From Archivesica marissinica (taxonomy: Eukaryota > Mollusca > Bivalvia > Venerida > Vesicomyidae), in NCBI GenBank assembly GCA_014843695.1, contig CM026403.1, positions 42,188,572 to 42,252,571 on the forward strand: a DNA stretch of 64,000 nt, read 5' to 3'. Each line of letters begins with the position of its first letter. Position 1 is the first letter of the stretch. A program made the translations under genes and the position numbers. This document shows positions 15,201 to 25,330 of the stretch, piece by piece. The notes below the pieces were generated by a model, which saw nothing but the letters and a program-made list of their open reading frames with translations, ran no database searches and was not told the DNA's origin.

Positions 15201-16243
15201 CTATCCGTGTCATGTCTATCTATAAGTCAAACTAGCAACTATCCGTGTCATGTCTATAAGTCAAACTAGCAACTATCCGTGTCATGTCTATCTAAAGTCA
15301 AACTAGCAACTATCCGTGTCATGTCTATAAGTCAAACTAGCAACTATCCGTGTCATATCTATAAGTCAAACTAGCAACTATCCGTGTCATATCTATAAGT
15401 CAAACTAGCAACTGTCCGTGTCATATCTATAAGTCAAACTAGCAACTATCCGTGTCATGTCTATAAGTCAAACTAGCAACTATCCGTGTCATATCTATAA
15501 GTCAAACTAGCAACTATCCGTGTCATGTCTATAAGTCAAACTAGCAACTATCCGTGTCATGTCTATAAGTCAAACTAGCAACTATCCGTGTCATGTCTAT
15601 AAGTCAAACTAGCAACTATCCGTGTCATGTATATCTATAAGTCAAACTAGCAACTATCCGTGTCATGTCTATAAGTCAAACTAGCAACTATCCGTGTCAT
15701 GTCTATAAGTCAAACTAGCAACTATCCGTGTCATGTCTATCTATAAGTCAAACTAGCAACTATCCGTGTCATGTCTATAAGTCAAACTAGCAACTATCCG
15801 TGTCATGTCTATAAGTCAAACTAGCAACTGTCCGTGTCATGTCTATCTATAAGTCAAACTAGCAACTATCCGTGTCATGCTATATATAAGTCAAACTAGC
15901 AACTATCCGTGTCATGCACTATAAGTCAAACTAGCAACTATCCGTGTCATGCTATCTATAAGTCAAACTAGCAACTATCCGTGTCATGTCTATAAGTCAA
16001 ACTAGCAACTATCCGTGTCATGTCTATAAGTCAAACTAGCAACTATCCGTGTCATGTCTATCTATAAGTCAAACTAGCAACTATCCGTGTCATGTCTATA
16101 AGTCAAACTAGCAACTATCCGTGTCATGTATATCTATAAGTCAAACTAGCAACTATCCGTGTCATGTCTATAAGTCAAACTAGCAACTATCCGTGTCATG
16201 TCTATAAGTCAAACTAGCAACTATCCGTGTCATGTCTATCTAT
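3268..16243. repeat. 34/38-bp satellite array, about 13 kb, runs into the assembly gap
   Basis: Tandem copies of CTATAAGTCAAACTAGCAAC then TATCCGTGTCATGT (34 bp). A 38-bp form has an extra CTAT or ATAT before the next unit. The first 0.7 kb (to about 3970) and a patch at about 9650-9900 are more diverged (TTAGTCAAGCTAGCAACTGT and CCTATC variants). The middle is highly homogeneous. Higher-order structure is present: a roughly 258-bp super-unit and a roughly 2-kb duplication. The frame is rarely open. No gene is visible inside. The array reaches the N run, so its true length is unknown. Confidence 0.97.
6231..6272. other. A/C-only interruption of the satellite
   Basis: About 42 bp almost entirely of A and C (ACACAAAAAACACAAAAAC type, with one or two G) breaks one satellite unit after CAACTGTCCG and is followed by ATGTATATCTATAAG. 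The equivalent position in the roughly 2-kb duplicate near 8.3 kb lacks it. It could be a microsatellite insertion or a read or consensus error in a hard-to-assemble array. Confidence 0.8.
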
Positions 16244-17243
16244 NNNNNNNNNNNNNNNNNNNNNNNNNNNNNNNNNNNNNNNNNNNNNNNNNNNNNNNNN
16301 NNNNNNNNNNNNNNNNNNNNNNNNNNNNNNNNNNNNNNNNNNNNNNNNNNNNNNNNNNNNNNNNNNNNNNNNNNNNNNNNNNNNNNNNNNNNNNNNNNNN
16401 NNNNNNNNNNNNNNNNNNNNNNNNNNNNNNNNNNNNNNNNNNNNNNNNNNNNNNNNNNNNNNNNNNNNNNNNNNNNNNNNNNNNNNNNNNNNNNNNNNNN
16501 NNNNNNNNNNNNNNNNNNNNNNNNNNNNNNNNNNNNNNNNNNNNNNNNNNNNNNNNNNNNNNNNNNNNNNNNNNNNNNNNNNNNNNNNNNNNNNNNNNNN
16601 NNNNNNNNNNNNNNNNNNNNNNNNNNNNNNNNNNNNNNNNNNNNNNNNNNNNNNNNNNNNNNNNNNNNNNNNNNNNNNNNNNNNNNNNNNNNNNNNNNNN
16701 NNNNNNNNNNNNNNNNNNNNNNNNNNNNNNNNNNNNNNNNNNNNNNNNNNNNNNNNNNNNNNNNNNNNNNNNNNNNNNNNNNNNNNNNNNNNNNNNNNNN
16801 NNNNNNNNNNNNNNNNNNNNNNNNNNNNNNNNNNNNNNNNNNNNNNNNNNNNNNNNNNNNNNNNNNNNNNNNNNNNNNNNNNNNNNNNNNNNNNNNNNNN
16901 NNNNNNNNNNNNNNNNNNNNNNNNNNNNNNNNNNNNNNNNNNNNNNNNNNNNNNNNNNNNNNNNNNNNNNNNNNNNNNNNNNNNNNNNNNNNNNNNNNNN
17001 NNNNNNNNNNNNNNNNNNNNNNNNNNNNNNNNNNNNNNNNNNNNNNNNNNNNNNNNNNNNNNNNNNNNNNNNNNNNNNNNNNNNNNNNNNNNNNNNNNNN
17101 NNNNNNNNNNNNNNNNNNNNNNNNNNNNNNNNNNNNNNNNNNNNNNNNNNNNNNNNNNNNNNNNNNNNNNNNNNNNNNNNNNNNNNNNNNNNNNNNNNNN
17201 NNNNNNNNNNNNNNNNNNNNNNNNNNNNNNNNNNNNNNNNNNN
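16244..17243. other. Assembly gap, exactly 1000 N
   Basis: A run of 1000 Ns separates the 34/38-bp satellite from a different 17-bp array. The round length marks a placeholder gap of unknown true size. Open frames that span it are meaningless. Missing exons of the gene downstream could lie here. Confidence 0.99.
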
Positions 17244-19863
17244 TTGTTTCTAATATGTTATTGTTTCTAATATGTTAGTGTAATATGTTATTGTTTCTAA
17301 TATGTTATTGTTTCTAATATGTTATTGTTTCTAATATGTTATATGTTATTGTTTCTAATATATTATTGTTTCTAATATGTTATTGTTTCTAATATGTTAT
17401 TGTTTCTAATATGTAAAACTATTGTTTCTAATATGTTATTGTTTCAAAATAATATGTTATTGTTTCTAATATGTTATTGTTTCTAATATGTTATTGTTTC
17501 TAATATGTTATTGTAATATGTTATTGTTTCTAATATATTATTGTTTCTAATATGTTATTGCTAATATGTTATTGTTTCTAATATGTTATTGTAATATGTT
17601 ATTGTTTCTAATATGTTATTGTTTCTAATATGTTATTGTTTCTAATATGTTATATGTTATTGTTTCTAATATGTTATTGTTTCTAATATGTTATTGTTTC
17701 TAATATGTTATATGTTATTGTTTCTATATATATTGTTTCTAATATGTTATTGTTTCTAATATGTTATTGTTTCTAATATGTTAGTGAATATGTTATTGTT
17801 TCTAATATGTTATTGTTTCTATATGTTATTGTTTCTAATTATTATTGTATTATGTTATTGTTTCTAATATGTTATTGTTTCTAATATGTTATTGTTTCTA
17901 ATATGTTATAATGTTTCTAATTGTATTGTTTCTAATATGTTATGTTTCTAATATGTTATTGTTTCTAATATGTTATATGTTATCAAAATGTTTCTAATAT
18001 GTTATATGTTATTGTTTCTAATATGTTATTGTTTCTAATATGTTATTGTTTCTAATATGTTATGTTATTGTTTCTAATATGTTATTGTTTCTAATATGTT
18101 ATTGTTTCTAATATGTTATTGTTTCTAATATGTTATATGTTATTGTTTCTAATATGTTATTGTTTCTAATATGTTATTGTTTCTAATATGTTATTGTTTC
18201 TAATATGTTATTGTTTCTAATATGTTATTGTAATATGTATTCTAATATGTTATTGTTTCTAATATGTTATTGTAATATGCTATTGTAATATGTTATTGTT
18301 TCTAATATGTTATTGTTTCTAATATGTTATTGTAATATGTTATTGTTTCTAATATGTTATTGTTTCTAATATGTTATTGTTTCTAATATGTTATTGTAAT
18401 ATGTTATTGTTTCTAATATGTTAAATATGTTATTGTTTCTAATATATTATTGCTAATATGTTATTGTAATATGTTATTGTTTCTAATATGTTATCAAATG
18501 TTATTGTTTCTAATATGTTATTGTTTCTAATATGTTATTGTTTCTAATATGTTATATGTTATTGTTTCTAATATGTTATTGTTTCTAATATGTTATTGTT
18601 TCTAATATGTTATTGTTTCTAATATGTTATATGTTATTGTTTCTAATATGTTATTGTTTCTAATATGTTATTGTTTCTAATATGTTATTGTTTCTAATAT
18701 GTTATTGTTTCTAATATGTTATTGTTTCTAATATATTATTGTTTCTAATATGTTATTAATATGTTTATATGTTATTGTTTCTAATATGTTATTGTTTCTA
18801 ATATGTTATTGTTTCTAATATGTTATTGTTTCTAATATGTTATGTTTCTAATATTATTGTTTCTAATATGTTATTGTTTCTAATATGTTATTGTTTCTAA
18901 TATGTTATTGTTCTAATATGTTATATGTTATTGTTTCTAATATGTTATTGTTTCTAATATGTTATTGTTTCTAATATTTTATTGTTTATTTATTGTTTCT
19001 AATATGTTATTGTTTCTAATATGTTATATGTTATTGTTTTATGTTATTGTTTCTAATATGTTATTGTTTCTAATATGTTATTGTTTCTATAGTTATTGTA
19101 ATATGTTATTGTTTCTAATATGTTATTGTTTCTAATATGTTATTGTAATATGTTATTGTTTCTAATATGTTATTGTTTCTAATATGTTATTGTAATATGT
19201 TATTGTTTCTAATATGTTATTGTTTCTAATATGTTATTGTTTCTAATATGTTATTGTTATTGTTTCTAATATGTTATTGTTTCTAATATGTTATTGTTTC
19301 TAATATGTTATTGTTTCTAATATGTTATTGTTTCTAATATGTTATATGTTATTGTTTCTAATATGTTATTGTTTCTAATATGTTAGTGTAATATGTTATT
19401 GTTTCTAATATGTTATTGTTTCTAATATGTTATTGTTTCTAATATGTTATTGTTTCTAATATGTTATTGTTTCTAATATGTTATTGTTTCTAATATGTTA
19501 TTGTTTCTAATATGTTATTGTAATATGTTATTGTTTCTAATATGTTATTGTTTCTAATATGTTATTGTTTCTAATATGTTATTGTAATATGTTATTGTAA
19601 TATGTTATTGTTTCTAATATGTTATTGTAATATGTTATTGTTTCTAATATGTTATTGTTTCTAATATGTTATTGTAATATGTTATTGTTTCTAATATGTT
19701 ATTGTAATATGTTATTGTTTCTAATATGTTATTGTTTCTAATATGTTATTGTTTCTAATATGTTATTGTTTCTAATATGTTATTGTAATATGTTATTGTG
19801 TCTAATATGTTATTGTTTCTAATATGTTATTGTTTCTAATATGTTATTGTTTCTAATATGTTA
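17244..19863. repeat. 17-bp AT-rich minisatellite
   Basis: The unit is TTGTTTCTAATATGTTA (17 bp). There are short forms: a 13-bp ATTGTAATATGTT unit that loses TTTC, and single ATATGTT insertions. About 150 units. AT content is very high, so it is a likely easily melted DNA segment. The array stops only 22 bp before the first recognisable exon of the gene at 19886. Confidence 0.97.
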
Positions 19864-19885
19864 TCAGCTTTAAATCTTGAATTAG

Positions 19886-19975
19886 GTTCGAAACAACAAT
19901 GATGGTACCCGGGCATACAGCAGATCATGCCAGAACCAGTGTTGGTGGAATTCACGAGCACGCCAGTAACATCCG
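19886..19975 (+). CDS. Exon 1 of visible gene model (internal exon, SVGGI-EHASNIR block)
   Basis: The acceptor is TTGAATTAG ending at 19885 and the donor CG|GTACAC. The exon is 90 nt, entering phase 2 (one base) and leaving two bases (CG). The frame reads FETTMMVPGHTADHARTSVG then GIHEHASNIR. The split codon CG+A gives Arg and continues into TVGMGELNAV in the next exon, which supports the pairing. The SVGGI-EHASN-R block matches what I recall upstream of GELNAVL-GVEFRTRHNDYR in this family. The acceptor lies 22 bp after the 17-bp minisatellite. An ATG pair is present inside, but nothing shows it is the true start. Confidence 0.5.
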
Positions 19976-20028
19976 GTACACATCTTCCTGTCAACATAAT
20001 ATACTTAATAAATACATATGTAAACATA

Positions 20029-20201
20029 TACAGTCAAACCTGTCTTAAGCAGCCAGCCAAGGGAATCATAGAACGTGGCTGCTTAGCTGCTTAATAGAGG
20101 TCAAATGTATAATGAACCAACATATTGGGAATATGGAAATTGGCTGCTTAATAAAAGTTGACTGCATACTACAGGTGACCACTAACACAGGTTTGACTGT
20201 A
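20029..20201. mobile_element. MITE with CAGTCAAACCTGT terminal inverted repeats and TA ends
   Basis: The left end is TACAGTCAAACCTGT and the right end ACAGGTTTGACTGTA, a perfect 15-bp inverted repeat that includes the terminal TA pair. The element is 173 bp and non-coding. TA boundaries and size suggest a non-autonomous Tc1/mariner-type MITE. It sits in the intron between exons 1 and 2 of the gene model. Inside is a repeated GGCTGCTTA motif. Confidence 0.8.
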
Positions 20202-20870
20202 GTATAAAATATCGAGACAATGCATCTAGCATAGTAATATAGTATAGTATATATACACATACATTTATTAATATTTCGATATAACGAAGGAATTACATGT
20301 AGGTTTGAATGTAATACAGCAGAAGAGATGGACATTCAGATCCAGACATGCATCATGCCACTTACTTATAATATTGCTGGTAATGTTTGTACTTTTCTTT
20401 CCACCAGTCAAATATCTATTGATTCCACTTTCTATTGTGATATTCTAGTTTATTTTTCATAAAGGCTATAATTATGTTTTTCAATGTTCCTTTTTCCTTT
20501 CAAATATTGAAAACAGGTTTTGCAGTTTGGAACACATTTTGCTATTTTGCTTTTAAAAATATAATAATTTACTAAAAGGATTATGAAATCCACGAACATA
20601 TGGGGTTGCTGTTTACTTTGAATACCAAATGAAGCCGTTCTACAATCTATATTAAGCTCTCTATATGTGTGTCTCTCAACTCGACCAAACATGTTGGGCA
20701 TAAGAGCTGTCCGAGAATAAATGCTTTAATGTCCATGAGAAATACACTATAGTACTGAAGAGCACTAGCTTGGTTATATATGTAATTTCCTCCAAACAAT
20801 TGTTTACTTTGTGGTTGACGTCTTGTAAGTCGTAGTATATAATACGCATCTAGTGCCATCCATATCTTAG
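20202..20870. other. Intronic DNA, no clear feature
   Basis: AT-rich sequence between the MITE and exon 2. A minus-strand open frame (about 20647-21084) contains CPTCLVELRDTHIESL, faintly like a LINE C-terminal Cys/His knuckle. I cannot assign it confidently, and its upper half overlaps exon 2 on the other strand. Nothing else is supported. Confidence 0.4.
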
Positions 20871-21076
20871 AACTGTTGGTATGGGCGAGCTTAATGCTGT
20901 ACTGAACGGTGTAGAGTTCCGAACACGTCACAATGACTACAGACTGCGCATGCCAGTAGCAAATGACACAACATATGACAAGATGACAAACATTCAATAC
21001 CCGGATGTACCCCCAGCAGTGCTCACCAAACACAACGTATCTGAACAGGTCACGGAAATGAAGCAGTGGTTTAAAG
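20871..21076 (+). CDS. Exon 2 of gene model (GELNAVLNGVEFRTRHNDYRL block)
   Basis: The acceptor is CCATATCTTAG ending at 20870 and the donor AAAG|GTGAAC at 21077. The exon is 206 nt (1 + 68 codons + 1). It reads TVGMGELNAVLNGVEFRTRH, then NDYRLRMPVANDTTYDKM and IQYPDVPPAVL, and ends at EMKQWFK plus one G. That G completes GCA (Ala) with the CA that opens the next exon, giving WFKAFKNQDHSVRDYRKYF across the junction. No stop or frameshift. The block order fits the conserved but unnamed family described for the locus. The open frame runs past the donor, but the sequence beyond loses family resemblance, which supports the splice site. Confidence 0.82.
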
Positions 21077-21137
21077 GTGAACAATATAACTGTGATAATG
21101 TATTAATATGGTGGGAATCGGGAACCTTCCACCCAGC

Positions 21138-21340
21138 CTATTTACGGAATTCTTTATGTAGGACAAATATCTCTCCGTGTAATAGAGTGTATAGTGTTAT
21201 GGTACAATATTTGCAAGTATTTGCAAGGTGACGAATTCTGATTTCATTATAGTAGAGACATTCAAAGAAGAAATGATGATTACTCTCAGGAATACCATAT
21301 TGACAGAGACAAATACTGGTTAAATGAGCTACAACTAGTA
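21138..21340 (-). pseudogene. LINE reverse-transcriptase C-terminal zinc-knuckle fragment
   Basis: The minus strand reads SICLCQYGIPESNHHFFFEC then LYYNEIRIRH, the C-x-C...E..HFFF.C..Y...R pattern typical of the Cys/His region after the reverse transcriptase of many non-LTR retrotransposons. It ends at a stop after LHKEFRK. It is a short dead remnant in intron 2. The 21 bp at 21141-21161 recur inverted at 23755-23775, suggesting a second scrap of the same element there. Confidence 0.6.
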
Positions 21341-21349
21341 CAGAAACTG

Positions 21350-21880
21350 TGTACTTTGGCAGTGTACAAAACTTAGGAGGGACTAAGAAGACCCGTCGAC
21401 AATGGTGTGTGCACTGGAGAGTTTGTTGAGGCACACATGTAATGTACGTGGCCACATTTTTATCAATGAAGACCACCGGCGTTATCCAGTTAACTATCGG
21501 CTTGAGGGTAATCTTAATAGAGGTGCCAAACCGATGTTCAGTTGGAAGTTGTTCGAAATGGTACTGCCCCGGATCAATGTCTAGTTTACCCAGAGTGGAG
21601 TTAATAATCTCCTCTGCTTCCACCCTCCATGTAGAGAAGACGGCAAAGGTATTCCCTCATCGACTTGGAACTTAGTTCAGGATATCAACTAACTCCTCAG
21701 CTGGGGCCTTACTTGTTGGTGGCCCGGCTATCCAAGTCGATAAACGGCTGATGTGGTCGAAGCTGCCGAGGGAGACGTCTTATAACGTCTTCCGGGATAG
21801 GTTCATCAATAATGTGCCGCGGACGCATTTCGTCGATCAAGTCTACAATGGTGGCTATGATGTCTGCTGTGTATGCACAT
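21350..21880 (-). other. Coding-like minus-strand remnant, family unknown
   Basis: Two minus-strand stretches look coding-like in composition. About 21872-21712 reads DIIATIVDLIDEMRPRHIID and PIPEDVIRRLP, ending in TAA at 21709-21711. About 21640-21350 reads EEIINSTLGKLDIDPGQYHF and KPIVNWITPVVFIDKNV. They are separated by a stop and unaligned sequence, as in a broken transposon or gene copy. I do not recognise the protein. Weak plus-strand frames over the same DNA look like shadows. Confidence 0.3.
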
Positions 21881-22098
21881 ATTATCACGTATCTCTAATG
21901 CGTAATAGCTAGGCCAACGAAACTGGGTACTTACCCCACGCCGTAAGCACTTGTTACTGCTATGCATTTCGATTTCGTCCATAAGCTTGGTGTGGGTCCT
22001 CTAGTCTCGCTTCTTATCAAATTAACCGTCGGCTGGATACCACCGCAATGCAGACACCATTGAGGCTCTGCATAGGTTCCTACGGTTCTAATTCCGCG

Positions 22099-22544
22099 TA
22101 TCAGCTCTTCCCGCAGTGTGCTCTACCAGCTCTTCCCACAGTGTTCTCTTCCCGCAATGTTCTCTACCAGCCCTTCCCGCAGTGTTCTCTACCAGCTCAT
22201 CCCGCAGTGTGCTCTACCAGCTCTTCCCACAATGTTCTCTACCAGCTCTTCCTGCAATGTGCTCTACCAGCTCCTCCCGCAGTGTGCTCTACCAGCTCTT
22301 CCCACAATGTTCTCTACCAGCTCTTCCCGCAGTGTGCTCTACCAGCTCTTCCCGCAATGTTCTCTACAAGCTCTTCCCGCAATGTGCTCTACCAGCTCTT
22401 CCCGCAATGTTCTCTACCAACTCTTCACGCAATGTTCTCTACCAGCTCTTCCCGCAGTGTGCTCTACCAGCTCTTCCATGAGTGTGCTCTACCAGCTCTT
22501 CCCGCAGTCTTCTCTACCAGCTCTTCCCGCAGTGTTCTCTACCA
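22099..22544. repeat. 25-bp minisatellite, about 18 copies
   Basis: The unit is GCTCTACCAGCTCTTCCCGC then AGTGT (25 bp), varying at AGTGT/AATGT and GCTC/TCTC. It is C/T-rich on the plus strand. The three long plus-strand frames here (ALPALP, STSSSR types) are frame-shifted readings of the same repeat. Confidence 0.96.
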
Positions 22545-22634
22545 CCGACATTCAGCCAAGCCCACTGTTTATAGCCATTGATTGTCGCCGACTGTACACC
22601 TTAGGCATACCTTAGTTAACGACTATATCTGATT

Positions 22635-23719
22635 GAGATGTCTGGCCCGCGACAGTGGTGGGCCGTCCCTGTGCTTCGAGATGTCTGGCCCGCGAGAGTG
22701 GTGGGCCGTCCCTGTGCTTCGATATGTCTGGCCCGCGAGAGTGGTGGGCCGTCCCTGTGCTTCGAGATGTCTGGCCCGCGAGAGTGGTGGGCCGTCCCTG
22801 TGCTTCGAGATGTCTGGCCCGCGAGAGTGGTGGGCCGTCCCTGTGCTTCGAGATGTCTGGCCCGCGAGAGTGGTGGGCCGTCCCTGTGCTTCGAGATGTC
22901 TGGCCCGCGAGAGTGGTGGGCCGTCCCTGTGCTTCGAGATGTCTGGCCCGCGAGAGTGGTGGGCCGTCCCTGTGCTTCGAGATGTCTGGCCCGCGAGAGT
23001 GGTGGGCCGTCCCTGTGCTTCGAGATGTCTGGCCCGCGAGAGTGGTGGGCCGTCCCTGTGCTTCGAGATGTCTGGCCCGCGAGAGTGGTGGGCCGTCCCT
23101 GTGCTTCGAGATGTCTGGCCCGCGAGAGTGGTGGGCCGTCCCTGTGCTTCGAGATGTCTGGCCCGCGAGAGTGGTGGGCCGTCCCTGTGCTTCGAGATGT
23201 CTGGCCCCGCGAGAGTGGTGGGCCGTCCCTGTGCTTCGAGATGTCTGGCCCGCGAGAGTGGTGGGCCGTCCCTGTGCTTCGAGATGTCTGGCCCGCGAGA
23301 GTGGTGGGCCGTCCCTGTGCTTCGAGATGTCTGGCCCGCGAGAGTGGTGGGCCGTCCCTGTGCTTCGAGATGTCTGGCCCGCGAGAGTGGTGGGCCGTCC
23401 CTGTGCTTCGAGATGTCTGGCCCGCGAGAGTGGTGGGCCGTCCCTGTGCTTCGAGATGTCTGGCCCGCGAGAGTGGTGGGCCGTCCCTGTGCTTCGAGAT
23501 GTCTGGCCCGCGAGAGTGGTGGGCCGTCCCTGTGCTTCGAGATGTCTGGCCCGCGAGAGTGGTGGGCCGTCCCTGTGCTTCGAGATGTCTGGCCCGCGAG
23601 AGTGGTGGGCCGTCCCTGTGCTTCGAGATGTCTGGCCCGCGAGAGTGGTGGGCCGTCCCTGTGCTTCGAGATGTCTGGCCCGCGAGAGTGGTGGGCCGTC
23701 CCTGTGCTTCGAGATGTCT
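22635..23719. repeat. 43-bp GC-rich minisatellite, about 25 near-identical copies
   Basis: The unit is GAGATGTCTGGCCCGCGAGA then GTGGTGGGCCGTCCCTGTGC and TTC. Copies are almost perfect. The first has GACAG, the second a GATATG variant, and one near 23205 has an extra C. The unit is far more GC-rich than its surroundings. Because 43 = 3x14+1, a reading passes through all three frames over three units. All are open in one strand or the other, which explains several unreal 360-420 residue frames. Confidence 0.97.
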
Positions 23720-24149
23720 ACGTCTAGAGGTACATAAGGCTTGTGCGTTTTTTTCTACATAAAGAATTCCGTAAAATGTTATGTATGGTGTGGGGAGGTT
23801 CCAGAGGAACAGGACGGCTCCAAATAAGCGGTCCAGTCGCATCTGCGTGGTGGGAGGCTCGGTGGAAGTTGGGACAGCTCCCAATAAGTTGACAGATGTG
23901 ACCCTTGCTGCTCATATCGAGGTAGCACTCCAGTTGTACACACGTATCACACCCGGAACACAAAAGTAACAACGTTTTCATCTGCTGTTATGTTTGTACA
24001 AGATGTTGCTAATACGAAAACAGTCCTCGTAGGTAAATTGCACTCTACAACATGTTTTACAGAGTGTACATCATTAGCTGTTTAGATTTTCAAGCACCGC
24101 ATAATTTAAACGGCCATCCGTAACAACAGTAATATCGATACTCGTGGAG

Positions 24150-24372
24150 TCTTGATAGCGCAGTGGAAGCAGTAGAAGCACTACTGCTTCATATGTGAGA
24201 TGTCAAGAGTTCTTGCTCAGCTGTAGCCGTTACGATTGTGTTCTTATGTGAGGCACCTAAATTCCACATTTCCTCTTCTCTACCCCTCTATGCAATGGAT
24301 TTCATCAAGAATAAGGGATCGAGAGTCATGTAATTAATGTTGTATTAACTTGATTCGCAAACGAGCTAGACT
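24150..24372 (+). mobile_element. tRNA-derived SINE, plus orientation
   Basis: It starts with a tRNA-like head (TGATAGCGCAGTGGAAGCAG, resembling a polymerase III A box) and continues with GAGATGTCAAGAGTTCTTGC and AGCCGTTACGATTGTGTTCT. From AGCCGTTACGATTGTG to GATTCGCAAACGAGCTA it matches, in reverse complement, a second copy at about 25136-25330. Two diverged copies of one unit with a tRNA-like promoter make a SINE the simplest call. It lies in intron 2. Confidence 0.7.
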
Positions 24373-24399
24373 ACATTTGCAGTAACTATCTATCGATGG

Positions 24400-24570
24400 T
24401 ATTGCAATGTATGTATGTTATATGTATAATATACTTGTATAACACTAAATGTTATATGTAATATGTATACATTATTTGTATAACACTAAATGCTATATAT
24501 ATACTATACTTGTATAACACTAAATGTTATATGTAATATGTATACATTATTTGTATAACACTACATGTTA
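24400..24570. repeat. 75-bp AT-rich tandem repeat ending at a splice acceptor
   Basis: About two copies of a 75-bp unit, starting at 24433 and 24508, each containing TTGTATAACACTAAATG twice. The last half-unit reads TTGTATAACACTACATGTTA and is followed by CAG, so the 3' splice site of exon 3 is a variant of the repeat itself. Confidence 0.85.
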
Positions 24571-24573
24571 CAG

Positions 24574-24740
24574 CATTCAAGAACCAGGATCACTCTGTAC
24601 GGGATTACCGGAAGTACTTCAAACCCCTGCTCTGCTACATGGAAGGTGGTTGGACTACTGAAACAAAGAAAATACAGGAACCATTCTATAGTGATCGACA
24701 TCATCTGGACGCATCCAGCTGGCTCGATCTACAGAACAAG
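24574..24740 (+). CDS. Exon 3 of gene model (YFKPLLCYMEGGW / EPFYSDRHHLDA block)
   Basis: The acceptor is CATGTTACAG and the donor AACAAG|GTGTGT. The exon is 167 nt: CA completes Ala from the previous exon, then 55 codons, leaving phase 0. It reads FKNQDHSVRDYRKYFKPLLC then YMEGGWTTETKKIQEPFYSD and RHHLDASSWLDLQNK. The open frame that starts at an ATG here is in the wrong frame. The real coding frame has no local ATG and is identified by continuity with exons 2 and 4. No stops or shifts. The motifs fit the unnamed family. I know no catalytic role for them. Confidence 0.85.
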
Positions 24741-25135
24741 GTGTGTATACAGGTGCATAGTAAGGTAGTGGACCTTGTGGCCATAGTAACGATTTATGGA
24801 GGTTAGGTCCGCATGAAGATCAGTCCCGTCTACCAGGAAGTACGAGTAGTCTCCTACTGAAACATTAGGAATATAGCCAGTAACATGGCCCCATTTAATG
24901 TGATTAATATATGTATGTCATGTTTCATCTAGTATATTACACAGTTAATCATTGTCTGTGCTTTATGCAACCAAGTTTTGTTCTTCTTAGCCCATTAAGT
25001 ATTACGTATACGCTTGTCTCAGGGTCGTTAGTGGATTGATTGAACATATTAAATTTAGAATTTGCCGGAAATATTTGTCTGATGGGAACATAAACTGTAA
25101 TATTTTATGTTATACTTTTTTTTATACAAATTTAT

Positions 25136-25330
25136 TTTAGCTCGATTGCGAAACAAGTTCTTTCAACTTATATAAATCACTCTCGAGACCTCATTCATGA
25201 TGGAATCCATCGCCACGAGGGAGAGAAGAGGCAACGTGGAATTTAAATGCCTTGCCTAAGGACACAATCGTAACGGCTCCAGCGGGGCTCGAACTCCAGA
25301 CCTTTCGCACCTGTTATACTAGTACTACAC
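25136..25330 (-). mobile_element. tRNA-derived SINE, minus orientation, same family as 24150-24372
   Basis: The minus strand reads GGTCTGGAGTTCGAGCCCCG (a good polymerase III B box, GTTCGAGCCC), then GGAGCCGTTACGATTGTGTC, GGCATTTAAATTCCACGTTG and GTTTCGCAATCGAGCT. It aligns along most of its length with the plus-oriented copy. It seems 5'-truncated or diverged, because no clear A box is seen. It lies in intron 3. The two inverted copies about 1 kb apart flank exon 3, so a transcript could fold them together. Confidence 0.7.

Noticed and set aside
3268..16243. Possible CRISPR array (direct repeats of 34-38 bp)
   Set aside because: There are no unique spacers between repeats, no cas genes, and the setting is eukaryotic. 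It is a satellite.
16198..17278. Open frames of about 350 residues near the gap
   Set aside because: They consist of unknown residues from the N run.
22048..22615. Three overlapping plus-strand frames rich in STSSSRSVLYQLFPQ
   Set aside because: Same 25-bp repeat read in three frames. No start context, no conservation beyond the repeat.
22616..23884. A 422-residue minus-strand frame and three 360-374 residue plus-strand frames
   Set aside because: All are frame-shifted readings of the 43-bp unit. Four mutually overlapping proteins from one repeat are not credible, and unit changes do not favour synonymous sites.
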